Source: JBBQNJ01 sp038329845 (GTDB lineage Bacteria > Planctomycetota > Phycisphaerae > Tepidisphaerales > Tepidisphaeraceae). Taken from it: a stretch of DNA of 64,000 bases. Below, one piece after another: positions 55,142-63,589 of the stretch. The stretch covers positions 124,001 to 188,000 of the forward strand of contig JBBQNJ010000001.1 in assembly GCA_038329845.1 (NCBI GenBank), given 5' to 3'. Positions within the stretch are counted from its first letter, which is position 1, and each line of letters begins with the position of its first letter. The position numbers and the translations under genes were made by a program. The notes beneath the pieces were generated by a model that saw only the letters and a program-made list of their open reading frames with translations, was not told the origin of the DNA and made no database searches.

Positions 55142-55729
55142 ATGACATTGCAGATTGGCAAGCCGGCACCCGCGTTTAAGCTGGATGCCGTTCACGAAAG
55201 CATGTTCAAGACTCTCGCCCTCGACGATTTTAAGGGGAAATGGACATTTTTGCTGTTCTATCCGCTGGACTTCACCTTCGTGTGTCCCACCGAATTGCTC
55301 GCCTTTTCCGATCGCCTGGATGAGTTTCATAAACTCGGTGCCGTCGTGGTGGGCGCCAGCATCGACTCAAAATTCTCGCACTTCGCCTGGACTCAGCAGC
55401 CGCGAAAGCAGGGGGGCATCGAGCAGCTGCGCTTCCCGCTGCTGTCGGACATGAACCGCACCCTATCGGCCGATTACGGGGTCTTGACCGACGAAGGGGT
55501 GGCGCTGCGGGGATTGTTCCTGATCGATCCGGACGGCGTCGTCCAACACGCCACGGTGAACAACCTGGGGGTCGGTCGCAGCGTCGATGAGGCGATTCGG
55601 GTGCTGCAAGCGTTTCAACATGTGCGCGAACATGGGGAAGTCTGTCCGGCCAATTGGAAGCCCGGGGAAGCGACCATGAAGCCCGATACGACCGAATCGA
55701 AATCCTATTTCGCCGCCCACGCCCGCTGA
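55142..55729 (+). CDS. 2-Cys peroxiredoxin (AhpC/Prx1 type)
   Basis: 195 residues. The peroxidatic Cys is in YPLDFTFVCPTELLAF and the resolving Cys in HGEVCPANWKPG, typical of the AhpC/Prx1 group that reduces peroxides as decamers. LSADYGVLTDEGVALRGLFLIDP is also typical. The ATG at 55142 has GGAG upstream. The reductant partner is not in this window. Confidence 0.95.
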   Translation: MTLQIGKPAPAFKLDAVHESMFKTLALDDFKGKWTFLLFYPLDFTFVCPTELLAFSDRLDEFHKLGAVVVGASIDSKFSHFAWTQQPRKQGGIEQLRFPLLSDMNRTLSADYGVLTDEGVALRGLFLIDPDGVVQHATVNNLGVGRSVDEAIRVLQAFQHVREHGEVCPANWKPGEATMKPDTTESKSYFAAHAR

Positions 55730-55765
55730 ACAATTCCGGCGGTGTGCCATAGTCCAACACCCCGG

Positions 55766-55821
55766 CCACAGCCGAGGGCGGCTATGCTACACCTTGCCAC
55801 AGCCGAGGGCGGCTGTACTAC
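55766..55821. repeat. Two-copy direct repeat with GCCGAGGGCGGC core
   Basis: Two 25-base copies (55766-55790 and 55797-55821), 31 bases apart, both with CCACAGCCGAGGGCGGCT then a variable base and TACTAC/TGCTAC ending. Immediately after lies a run of CCTTCGCGCC-type sequence that forms the last codons of the neighbouring propeller gene on the minus strand. Confidence 0.85.
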
Positions 55822-55836
55822 GTGCCTCAACCCCCT

Positions 55837-57084
55837 TCAGTGCCTTCGCGCCTCCGTGCCTTCCGCCTCCAACCCGTACACGTTCCCCCCCGTGTCCGCG
55901 ACGATCAACCCGTCGCCTCCGACGGCCGGGGCGGCGGTGATCGCTCGTTCGGCGGCGAAGCTCCAGAGCTTCTTGCCGCTGTTCAGGTCCAACACGTACA
56001 GCGTCTTGTCTTTCGATCCCACGTAAACCCGGCGCGAGGAGATGACCGCCGAGCAATCCACCTCGCCGCGGGTGGCGAACGTCCAGCGCGGCTTGCCGCT
56101 GGCCAGATCGATCGCATGCACTCGCCGATCCCGCGCGCCGATGACGACCATGCCATCGGCGACCGCCGCGGTGGCGTAGACCATCGCCTGGTTGCGGACC
56201 TGCTCGTAGGTCCAAACTCGCTTGCCCGAGCGGTCTACGGCGATCACCTTTCCCTGGTCGGTGCCCACCACGATGCGATCCCCGGCCAGGACCGGTGAGC
56301 CGCCCGACAACGCGCCGAGGTCGGCCACCCATTTCTCCGCCCCGTCGGCCAGCGCGATCGCCCGTAGCCGAGCGTCGCAGCCGGCGATATATGCCATCGA
56401 CGCCGCAACGTCGATCGCCGGGGCGCCGTTAATACGGTCGGCGAACTCCCGCGTCCAGACGATCTTGCCGGACACCGGGTCCACGGCATGAAAAAATCCC
56501 GCATCGTTGCCGAAATAAACCCGCCGACCATCGGTGTTGGACGAGCAGTGGATCGACGCCTCGGTCTGAAGCGTCCACAGCGCCTTGCCACTTAACGCAT
56601 CGACGCAATGCAGCACGCCGGACAAATCACCGATCAGCAGCCGCCCATCGAGGAACAACGCCGTGGTCTCGAAGCTGTCGCCGGTCGCCAAGGTCCAGCG
56701 CGGTTTGCCGGTCGAGCGGTCGAGGGCGTGAATCGTTCCCAATCCATCGGCGAGATAAACCGTGTCGCCGACCCTAAGCGGTTGGCCGTCGATCGGTGCC
56801 CGCTCGGTGGGGTGAGCGCGATAGGTCCAGCTCAGCCGGTACGGCGGAGCGGGAGATTCGGGCGCTGTTCCCGTCAGCCCGCCTGCGCCATGGAAGCCGG
56901 CGGGCGAAGGCTCGGCAGCGCCGCCCTGCGCCCCGCCTGTCCCGGCCGGCCCCCCAGTCCCCCCGGCCGCGCCCGCCCCCCCTGCCGCCGCGCCCGCCGC
57001 CCCAACCGATACCGCCACCGCCATCCCCAGCAGCATCGCCGCGATCACGATACGGAGCCGGCAAATCGGCATGGCCAATTTCAT
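55837..57084 (-). CDS. Secreted PQQ-binding-like beta-propeller protein
   Basis: 415 residues. A hydrophobic export signal (about 8-35) is followed by a Gly/Ala-rich linker (GGTGGPAGTGG), then about seven propeller blades of the PQQ/BamB type, each with a W-to-T closing strand (GKPRWTLATGD, GKALWTLQTEA, GKIVWTREFAD, GKRVWTYEQV, GKPRWTFATRG, GKKLWSFAAER). No catalytic residues for alcohol oxidation are evident. Probably a surface or periplasmic scaffold. Its ATG overlaps the nadC stop (ATGA). Confidence 0.88.
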   Translation of the reverse strand: MKLAMPICRLRIVIAAMLLGMAVAVSVGAAGAAAGGAGAAGGTGGPAGTGGAQGGAAEPSPAGFHGAGGLTGTAPESPAPPYRLSWTYRAHPTERAPIDGQPLRVGDTVYLADGLGTIHALDRSTGKPRWTLATGDSFETTALFLDGRLLIGDLSGVLHCVDALSGKALWTLQTEASIHCSSNTDGRRVYFGNDAGFFHAVDPVSGKIVWTREFADRINGAPAIDVAASMAYIAGCDARLRAIALADGAEKWVADLGALSGGSPVLAGDRIVVGTDQGKVIAVDRSGKRVWTYEQVRNQAMVYATAAVADGMVVIGARDRRVHAIDLASGKPRWTFATRGEVDCSAVISSRRVYVGSKDKTLYVLDLNSGKKLWSFAAERAITAAPAVGGDGLIVADTGGNVYGLEAEGTEARRH

Positions 57085-57983
57085 AGGTCCATATCCATTC
57101 CGATATCCAGCGAGCTGGCCGAGTGGGTGATCGCTCCGACGGCGATCCGGTCCACGCCCGTTTCGGCCACGCTGCGAACCATTTCGAGCCCGATTCCTCC
57201 ACTCGCCTCCAGCGCCACGCCCGATTTGCCCCGCGCCCCATCGCGCAGCGCCACGGCCTGGCGCATCATCGGACAGTCCATGTTGTCCAGCAGAATCACG
57301 TCGATCCCCGGGACCTTCAGAACCTCGCGCAACTGCTCGAGCGAATCGACCTCGACCTCGACCAGGCGAGAGGCATCTTCACCGCGGCAGCGTTCCACGA
57401 TCGGCGACAACCGCGAGGCGATCTGCCCGGTCGTCCAACCCGCCAGATGATTGTCCTTGATCAGCAGCCCGTCATACAACCCCATGCGATGATTGTGTCC
57501 CCCGCCGCGGCGCACGGCATATTTCTCGAGCGCGCGATAGCCGGGAGTCGTCTTGCGAGTATCGTAAATCTTCGCCTCGGTCCCCCGCACCCGCTGGACG
57601 AACCGATGCGTCAACGTCGCCACGCCGGAGAGATGTCGCAAAAAATTCAAGATGACCCGCTCGGCCGACAGCAAAGACCGCATCGGCCCGCGCACCCGCA
57701 CGAGCGGCGTCACCCGGGCGTCGGAAAAGCGCCCCTCGATCACGTCCAGATGAAATCCGGGGATCAACTCGACACGCTGCCGCTCATCGTACGCCCGGCA
57801 AATCATCTCTACCATCGGCAGCCCGCAGACGATCCCCACCTGCTTCTGCACCAGCGTGCCGCAGCCCACCGCGCCGGCATCGACCAGCAGCCGGCTGGTC
57901 ACATCGTCCGCCGGATCGCCAAGGTCCTCGGCCCTGGCCAACTGGATCAGCGCCCGCACCTGCTGCTCCGCGGGAAACTCCAC
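57081..57983 (-). CDS. nadC: Nicotinate-nucleotide pyrophosphorylase (carboxylating)
   Basis: About 300 residues from the GTG at 57983. It converts quinolinate and PRPP to nicotinate mononucleotide in NAD synthesis. Typical motifs are AEDLGDPADDVTSRLL, LLSAERVILNFLRHLSGVAT, YDTRKTTPGYRALEKYAVRR with HNHRMGLYDGLLIKDNHLAG, EVEVDSLEQL, and the C-terminal GVALEASGGIG. A GTG at 58034 would add 17 residues. The downstream propeller gene overlaps by four bases. Confidence 0.93.
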   Translation of the reverse strand: MEFPAEQQVRALIQLARAEDLGDPADDVTSRLLVDAGAVGCGTLVQKQVGIVCGLPMVEMICRAYDERQRVELIPGFHLDVIEGRFSDARVTPLVRVRGPMRSLLSAERVILNFLRHLSGVATLTHRFVQRVRGTEAKIYDTRKTTPGYRALEKYAVRRGGGHNHRMGLYDGLLIKDNHLAGWTTGQIASRLSPIVERCRGEDASRLVEVEVDSLEQLREVLKVPGIDVILLDNMDCPMMRQAVALRDGARGKSGVALEASGGIGLEMVRSVAETGVDRIAVGAITHSASSLDIGMDMDL

Positions 57984-58034
57984 CCCCCCGCCGTTTTCCT
58001 GACCGTTAATCCGCGACAATCGACACCTCCACAC

Positions 58035-58713
58035 CGACGATAGGTCCCGTTTGCCCCGCCCGCAACCGGCAGCGCGGCGGGGTGTCCTCGTCGCGCCTCG
58101 CGGTCTGCTGCGCCCGGACTGGCCGGGGACGGTCCTTGGGCCCCGGGCCCGCGGGGCCGATCAACGACCGAAAAACCGCGCTCGGCGAACATTTGGACGG
58201 CGGTGATGCGGCGACTTTGACGTTTGGGATGGTGACGGCTCAAGATCCGCCGCCTCGGCGATCGTCCCGCCGGGTAGGCCCATCCGAGCTTTGCGCTTCG
58301 CCGCTACGCGTTTGAATATTCCTTGGCGATCAACGGAGGGGTTTCATCGCCAAGACGCGAAGACGCGAAGGCAGGCGCAAGAAAAATCCGTTCGTGCAAT
58401 TGGTGGTGAAAGTTCTTCGCCTGGTCGCTTGTTGCCTCGCTTGTTCCCTCGCTAACCCCCGATGCGATCATCGCCTGGTCGAGTTGGCTTGTTGCCTCGC
58501 TTGCGCTTCGGGCTAACGGGGGGCGCTCGACGCCCGGTCGATCTTGTTGCCTCGCTTGCGCTTCGGGCTAACGGGGGGCGCTCGATGCCTGGTCGGGTTG
58601 GTGCCTCGCTTGCGCTTCGGGCTAACCCGCGACGCGTTTATCGCTCGGTCGAGTTCATCGCCCGGTCGAGTTCATGGCCTGGTCGAGTTGTCGACTTGTC
58701 GCGCCTTCGCCCC
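58035..58713. other. 679-base spacer without a gene, mostly repeats
   Basis: No convincing reading frame. It holds a CGAAGACGCGAAGG-type repeat near 58350-58380, the array at 58431-58690, and C/G-rich sequence around 58080-58200. A long plus-strand open frame starting in it (58462) is a shadow of the complex I genes. Confidence 0.7.
58431..58690. repeat. Tandem-like array of GTTGCCTCGCTTGCGCTTCG units
   Basis: Four units start at about 58431, 58491, 58546 and 58600, spaced 54-60 bases. The conserved part is TGCCTCGCTTGCGCTTCGGG followed by CTAAC; the first unit lacks part of it (TTCCCTCGCTAAC). Each is followed by a variable stretch ending in CGGTCGAGTT or similar, which itself repeats four more times at the end (58640-58690). 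Confidence 0.88.
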
Positions 58714-59250
58714 TTACATCGGCTCTTTCTCCACTGTCTGGTCGTACACCTTAAGCAGCTTGCTCTTGTCGAAGATCATCTCCTGGCGGGTCAGGCCGAC
58801 GATGTCGTAGACGCTGGTCAGTTCGATCGCATCCACCGGGCAGGCCTCCTCGCACATGCCGCAGTAGATGCAGCGAAGTTCGTCGATGTCGAACTTCACC
58901 GGATACTTTTCCCGGTCGTCCCACGGGCTTTCGGCGGCTTCAATATGGATGCATCGGGCCGGGCAGGCCGTGGAACACATGAAGCAGGCCACGCACTTGA
59001 CCCGGCCGGCCTCGTCCTTGTTCAGCCGATGCACCCCGCGGTAGGTCCGCAGCACCATCCCCCCCTGATCGGGAGTCAGTTGCTCGCGCTTCTCCTCAGG
59101 ATACTGGATCACCCGATCCTCGCCGCGAACAACCACGTCGAACAGGTGCTTCATCGTCGTGCCCAGGCCGATCAGGGCCTGGGGGATGTAGAACTGATCG
59201 CCCAGCGACAGCCGGGGCTCTTCCAGCACGATCACATCGGAATCTTTCAT
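58714..59250 (-). CDS. nuoI: NADH-quinone oxidoreductase subunit I
   Basis: 178 residues. Two 4Fe-4S motifs: CVACFMCSTACP and CIYCGMCEEACP, as in NuoI, which carries clusters N6a and N6b between the peripheral arm and quinone site of complex I. The N-terminal helix region ALIGLGTTMKHLF is usual. nuoH starts 15 bases upstream. Confidence 0.94.
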   Translation of the reverse strand: MKDSDVIVLEEPRLSLGDQFYIPQALIGLGTTMKHLFDVVVRGEDRVIQYPEEKREQLTPDQGGMVLRTYRGVHRLNKDEAGRVKCVACFMCSTACPARCIHIEAAESPWDDREKYPVKFDIDELRCIYCGMCEEACPVDAIELTSVYDIVGLTRQEMIFDKSKLLKVYDQTVEKEPM

Positions 59251-59265
59251 GGCTCAGGGCTCCGA

Positions 59266-60810
59266 TCAGGCGTTGGACGCCGCGGCGCCGATGGCCGGCA
59301 ACGGCGTGTGAGTAAACCGGCTGCCGGGGATGCGCAGCCGGCGATTCATCGGCGCCATCGCCGGCAGCATGCGGCTGATCAGCATCGCCCCGAGAAGCGT
59401 GACGGCGTTGCCGGCCAGCAGGACCGCGGCCATGGGGCCGGAAATCATGGTGATATTCACAGCACCGCCGACATCGACAAACCGCGGATTCGCCCCGGCC
59501 ATCCAGTAGACCCCCACCGTCGTCACGAGCATCAGCCCCAGGGAGATGGGGATCATCCCCCGCCAGGCCAGCAGCATCAGTTGATCGAAGCGGAAACGCG
59601 GCAAGGTCCAGCGAACCCACATGAACACGAAGATGATCGCCAGAGTTTTTGCGAAAAAGACCATCGACCGGATCGCGCAGGCGAGCAGCGAGGTGGTCAA
59701 CCCCGGCTGGGCATCCGAGACGTTGCCCGCCAACGGCGCCCAGAGCCACTCGATCCAGGGCAGGTGCCAGCCGCCGAAAAACAACGCGACGCAGACCGCG
59801 CTGGTCGTGATCATGCCGGCATACTCGGCGAGGAAAAACAGGGCGAATCGCATCGAGCTGTATTCGGTGTGATACCCGCCGACCAGTTCCTGCTCGGCCT
59901 CGGCCAGGTCGAACGGGGCGCGGTTGGCCTCGGCGTGGATGCAGACCAGGAACATCAAGAACGTCAGGGGCTGGGCGAAGATGTTCCAGGCGGGGATGAA
60001 CCCGGCCCAGTAGTGGGCCTGCTTCTCGACGATCAGCCCCAGGTCCAGCGTGCCGAACATGACCACGATCGCCAGCACGCTCAGGCCCAGGGGGATCTCG
60101 TAAGAGACCATCTGGGCCGTGGCCCGCAGCCCGCCGAGGAACGAGTATTTGTTGTTGCTGGCCCATCCGCCCACCACCACGCCGTACACCGCCAGCGAGA
60201 GGATCGCCAGGATGAAAAGCACGCCGATGTCCAAGTCGGCGATCTGGAAGGCGTAGCGGTAGGTTACGGTCGCGGTGGTGGTGGGAGGGGCGGTCGGAGG
60301 GGTGGGGGGGGTGGTGGGGGTCGCGTATGGATCGCCGCCGGCGGTCTGGATGACCGGCTGTCCGACCATCCGGGCCCCCAGCGGGACCGCATCGGCCGCG
60401 GCCGCAGCGACGGCGGCCGGATCGACCGCGCCGCTAACATCCACGACTTTGACCGCCTGGTGCGTCCCGCCCCAGGGGATCACCGCGATCGACACGATCA
60501 CCGCGATGATCATGATCATCGGCGCGATGGTGAAGAGAATCCGATCCACTCCCGCCGGGCGGTAGTCTTCCTTAACCAGGAACTTCAGCCCATCGGCCAT
60601 CGGCTGGCCCAGTCCCCACATCTTCCAGTTCTTGACGAAGGGGATGATGCCGAAACCCAGCCCCACGCGATTGGGGCCGATGCGATCCTGAACCCACGAC
60701 GCGGTTTTCCGCTCGAGCAGGATCAAGTAGGCGATCGTGCCCATGGTCACGCCGTGAACGATGAAGGTCAGCCATACCCAGGCGGGGAGATTCATTATCC
60801 AGTCGATCAT
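59266..60810 (-). CDS. nuoH: NADH-quinone oxidoreductase subunit H with Ala/Pro/Thr insert
   Basis: 514 residues against about 320-350 usual. The conserved part includes YLILLERKTASWVQDRIGPN, EIPLGLSVLAIVVMF and the quinone-site loop HAEANRAPFDLAEAEQELVG. An insertion of roughly 60 residues (about 121-182, Ala/Pro/Thr-rich, with ATPTTPPTPPTAPPTTTA) sits between the second and third helix regions, and the C-terminus carries extra hydrophobic segments. The ATG at 60810 was chosen (MIDWIMNLP). Confidence 0.9.
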   Translation of the reverse strand: MIDWIMNLPAWVWLTFIVHGVTMGTIAYLILLERKTASWVQDRIGPNRVGLGFGIIPFVKNWKMWGLGQPMADGLKFLVKEDYRPAGVDRILFTIAPMIMIIAVIVSIAVIPWGGTHQAVKVVDVSGAVDPAAVAAAAADAVPLGARMVGQPVIQTAGGDPYATPTTPPTPPTAPPTTTATVTYRYAFQIADLDIGVLFILAILSLAVYGVVVGGWASNNKYSFLGGLRATAQMVSYEIPLGLSVLAIVVMFGTLDLGLIVEKQAHYWAGFIPAWNIFAQPLTFLMFLVCIHAEANRAPFDLAEAEQELVGGYHTEYSSMRFALFFLAEYAGMITTSAVCVALFFGGWHLPWIEWLWAPLAGNVSDAQPGLTTSLLACAIRSMVFFAKTLAIIFVFMWVRWTLPRFRFDQLMLLAWRGMIPISLGLMLVTTVGVYWMAGANPRFVDVGGAVNITMISGPMAAVLLAGNAVTLLGAMLISRMLPAMAPMNRRLRIPGSRFTHTPLPAIGAAASNA

Positions 60811-60900
60811 GTTGATCCGATCCACGATCCGCGACAGCAAGGTTCGCCGCACGACCGCCGGCGGCGACAATACCGAGTATTGCGTAGCGCCGTCGCGGGA

Positions 60901-61749
60901 TCAACCCGCCGGCGCCGAACCGCCCGAGGGTGCCGGTGCCGGAGCGCTGCCGGGGGCGGTGCCGGACTCGACCGCCTCGTAGCCGGCTTTGACTTTTTCC
61001 CGCCCCGCCACCCGCGCCTGCATCGGCATGGGGTAGCGCCCCTGCTCGATCTCGGTGGCCAATTCCTCGAAGGCCCGGGCCTGGGCGTGCTTCCGCGCCG
61101 CCGTCCGGGCCGGGTTTTTGCGATACGTCGAGTCGATGTCGATCCGCCAGCCGGGTTTCGGCGAAAAACGCAACACCGTCGGGGTCTTGTCCTCGCCGGA
61201 TAGATAGACCCGCGCCTCGACGCCGGCTTCATTCAGGACGATGCGGCTGGTGGCGAATCGGCGAGATTCCTGTTCGAGGGTGCTTCCGAACCCGATGGCC
61301 AAAAAGCCGCCCGGCCCGTACGCCTTTTCCGCCGCCCGCTGAAGGTGTCCGACCGCCCGCGCGATCTCGACACTGGCATCGGCGATCCGGCGAGCCTCGG
61401 GGCTTTCGGCCAGCGACATCGCGCCGATGCGCTCGGACTGGCCCTGAACCATCGCCATCGCGTACTCGGCGAGGGCCTCGAGCGGGCCGGGAACCGCCCG
61501 AGCCGGCGCCGTCGCGGGCACCGGCACCGTCGAGCGCGCGGGCGCGGGCAACGGCGCGGTCGGGGGCGCGGGCACCGTCGTGGGCACGGGCACCGTCGTG
61601 GGCACGGGCGCGGGCGCCGTCGCGGACGCAGACGCGGTCGTGGGTGCCGTCGCGGGCGCTGAGGTCTGGCCCCATGCCGCCGCGCCCAGCCACAGCACGG
61701 GCCCCAGCCACACTCCCGCCGTTGTCATTGCGACAATTCTCAATGCCAT
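60901..61749 (-). CDS. Secreted or membrane-anchored protein with Val/Pro/Thr repeats, in nuo cluster
   Basis: 282 residues. An N-terminal signal or anchor (MALRIVAMTTAGVWLGPVLW) precedes a stretch of Pro/Thr/Ala/Val repeats (PVPTTVPVPTTVPAPP) encoded by 15-base units, then a helical domain (GPLEALAEYAMAMVQGQSER) and a beta-rich end, closing with Ala/Pro/Gly. It lies between nuoG and nuoH where no extra gene is expected. Family unknown. Confidence 0.65.
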   Translation of the reverse strand: MALRIVAMTTAGVWLGPVLWLGAAAWGQTSAPATAPTTASASATAPAPVPTTVPVPTTVPAPPTAPLPAPARSTVPVPATAPARAVPGPLEALAEYAMAMVQGQSERIGAMSLAESPEARRIADASVEIARAVGHLQRAAEKAYGPGGFLAIGFGSTLEQESRRFATSRIVLNEAGVEARVYLSGEDKTPTVLRFSPKPGWRIDIDSTYRKNPARTAARKHAQARAFEELATEIEQGRYPMPMQARVAGREKVKAGYEAVESGTAPGSAPAPAPSGGSAPAG

Positions 61750-61789
61750 TGCCCGAAATATACACCGGCGCGGCGGCCCGCGCGATTCT

Positions 61790-63391
61790 TCACAGTTCGG
61801 CGAACTCGAACGACGGCGATTCGACATCCTCGCGCGGCAGCACAATTTGGGCGAACGGCTCGCCCATCTCCTGGCGAATCCGCTCGGCGTTGTAAACACC
61901 CTCGCGCCCGAGAAGCTGGTAGTACACATCCCCCTCCCGGCGCGCCCCTTCGATCGGTGCGATGGCGGCGGCGAACGCCTGGATGCGCCCGGCGTGGTTC
62001 TCCCAGCAGCCATCTTTCTCGGCCCACGACGCCGCCGGCAACACCACGTCCGCCGCGTCGCTCAACGGGCTGGCGAGGATGTCCTGCACGACCTTGAATC
62101 CCTTCTTGAACAGGATCGGAACGTCCTTGGGCACCCAGCTCGAAAGATACCCGCCGACGATCCACCCGCCGGCAAGCTTCTTCAGCTCCGGCAGGCCCGC
62201 GGCCATAAACTCCGACCAGGTGACCTGCATCCCCCCCAGCCGGGTCAGCACCCGCTGCACGCCGGCGGCGTTGGGGACTTTCTCGGCCTTGATGCGGAAC
62301 GTCTCGGCGCCGCTGATATAGTGTTTGAACACCTCATCAGCGCCGGTACTGGGAACTGGTCCCAGCGCGAATACGCACTTGGGATCGATCGACCGCATGT
62401 ACTGCCCCAGCAGCCACACTTCCTCGCACGCCATCATCGGCGAGAAAAAGCAGAACGTGCTTCCCGGGCCTTTTTCCTTCACAATCGACTTTAGCCCATC
62501 CCCCGCGGCCTCGGTGGCGTTGGTGAAGGTCGTCTCGATCTGAGTTGCGTATTGCACCCGCCGCGGCTTGCGCAGGCGAGCGGGATCATGCACCGGCTTG
62601 TAGCTGTATCGCGTATCGTCGCTGATCCACCATTGGTTCACATCCGGGTTGTAGCGCGGCTTGATTCGGAAGATGACGTTCTCGTTCTGATCGATCCAGA
62701 TGTTCTCCCCGCCAGAGTCGACCGGGCTGATCGACGCCGTTCGCTTGAGCAGCCAGACCCGCTGCTCGAACAGAAAATCCTTGTCCAGCAGCGCCCCGAC
62801 CGGGCATAAGTCCACCACGTTGCCCGACAGCTTGTTGTTCAGCGGTTTGCCGGGAAAAATGTCGATCTCCTCACGAAACCCACGCCCATCGACGTACAGT
62901 TCGCTGGTCCCGGAGATCTCGCGGGTGAAACGAACGCAGCGCGTACACATGATGCAGCGGTCGTTGTACAGCAGGATATTCAGCCCCACGTCCTTCTTAG
63001 GCCTCTTGGCCTTGTCTTCCTCGAAGCGCGAAACGGAGCGGCCATACTGGTAGGAAAAATCCTGCAGCCCGCACTCACCGGCCTTGTCGCAGACCGGGCA
63101 GTCCAGCGGGTGACTGACCAGCAGATACTCCATCACCTGCTTCTGGTTGGCGATGGCCTTGGTCGACTGGGAATGAACGACCATCCCCTCGCGGACCGGC
63201 GTTTGGCAGGCCGGCAAGAGCTTGGGAACCCCCTCGACTTCCACCAAACAGATTCGGCATGAGGCGACGATCGACAACCCCTGATGGTAGCAGTAGTACG
63301 GGATCGGCACATCGGCATCCAGGCACGCCTGAAGGATCATCTGGCGGTCCTTGGCCTCGATCGTCTTTCCATCCACGGTGATCTTGGGCAT
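61790..63391 (-). CDS. nuoG: NADH-quinone oxidoreductase subunit G
   Basis: 533 residues, shorter than the roughly 900 of enterobacterial NuoG but in range for compact forms. N-terminal 2Fe-2S Cys set in YYCYHQGLSIVASCRICLVE and CQTP, His-Cys cluster HPLDCPVCDKAGECGLQD, 4Fe-4S CIMCTRCVRF with DLCPVGALL, then a molybdopterin-oxidoreductase-like domain with ADVVLPAASWAEKDGCWENH. The genes nuoABCDEF and JKLMN are not in this window. Confidence 0.93.
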   Translation of the reverse strand: MPKITVDGKTIEAKDRQMILQACLDADVPIPYYCYHQGLSIVASCRICLVEVEGVPKLLPACQTPVREGMVVHSQSTKAIANQKQVMEYLLVSHPLDCPVCDKAGECGLQDFSYQYGRSVSRFEEDKAKRPKKDVGLNILLYNDRCIMCTRCVRFTREISGTSELYVDGRGFREEIDIFPGKPLNNKLSGNVVDLCPVGALLDKDFLFEQRVWLLKRTASISPVDSGGENIWIDQNENVIFRIKPRYNPDVNQWWISDDTRYSYKPVHDPARLRKPRRVQYATQIETTFTNATEAAGDGLKSIVKEKGPGSTFCFFSPMMACEEVWLLGQYMRSIDPKCVFALGPVPSTGADEVFKHYISGAETFRIKAEKVPNAAGVQRVLTRLGGMQVTWSEFMAAGLPELKKLAGGWIVGGYLSSWVPKDVPILFKKGFKVVQDILASPLSDAADVVLPAASWAEKDGCWENHAGRIQAFAAAIAPIEGARREGDVYYQLLGREGVYNAERIRQEMGEPFAQIVLPREDVESPSFEFAEL

Positions 63392-63446
63392 AGGCGGGCA
63401 ATCCTATCCAAGCCGCTCGGGAATTTCATCCACTCCAAGGCGACCT

Positions 63447-63493
63447 CCAGAATATTCTCCACGCACGGGCAACTGGGGACATCCAGAATGTTC
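63447..63493. repeat. Dispersed palindromic repeat, copy C
   Basis: CCAGAATATTCTCC (63447-63460) and GGACATCCAGAATGTTC (63477-63493) share the core of copies A and B, here as two same-orientation blocks. The copy lies in the divergent spacer between nuoG and the last gene. Confidence 0.65.
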
Positions 63494-63589
63494 GCTCGCT
63501 TCCCGTTTGACAAATTCTTTACCCAAGTAATCATATAACCATTGACAATCCCCCCGGGTCGTCCGGGCGATTCTATTTTCAGGAGCCAA

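Noticed and set aside
58431..58690. CRISPR array
   Set aside because: Units are long, spacers repeat too, and no cas genes are present.
58462..61203. 913-codon plus-strand open frame
   Set aside because: It is the complement of nuoI, nuoH and part of the next gene. The real genes have clear Fe-S and membrane motifs, while this frame has a His/Arg/Gly-rich shadow composition.
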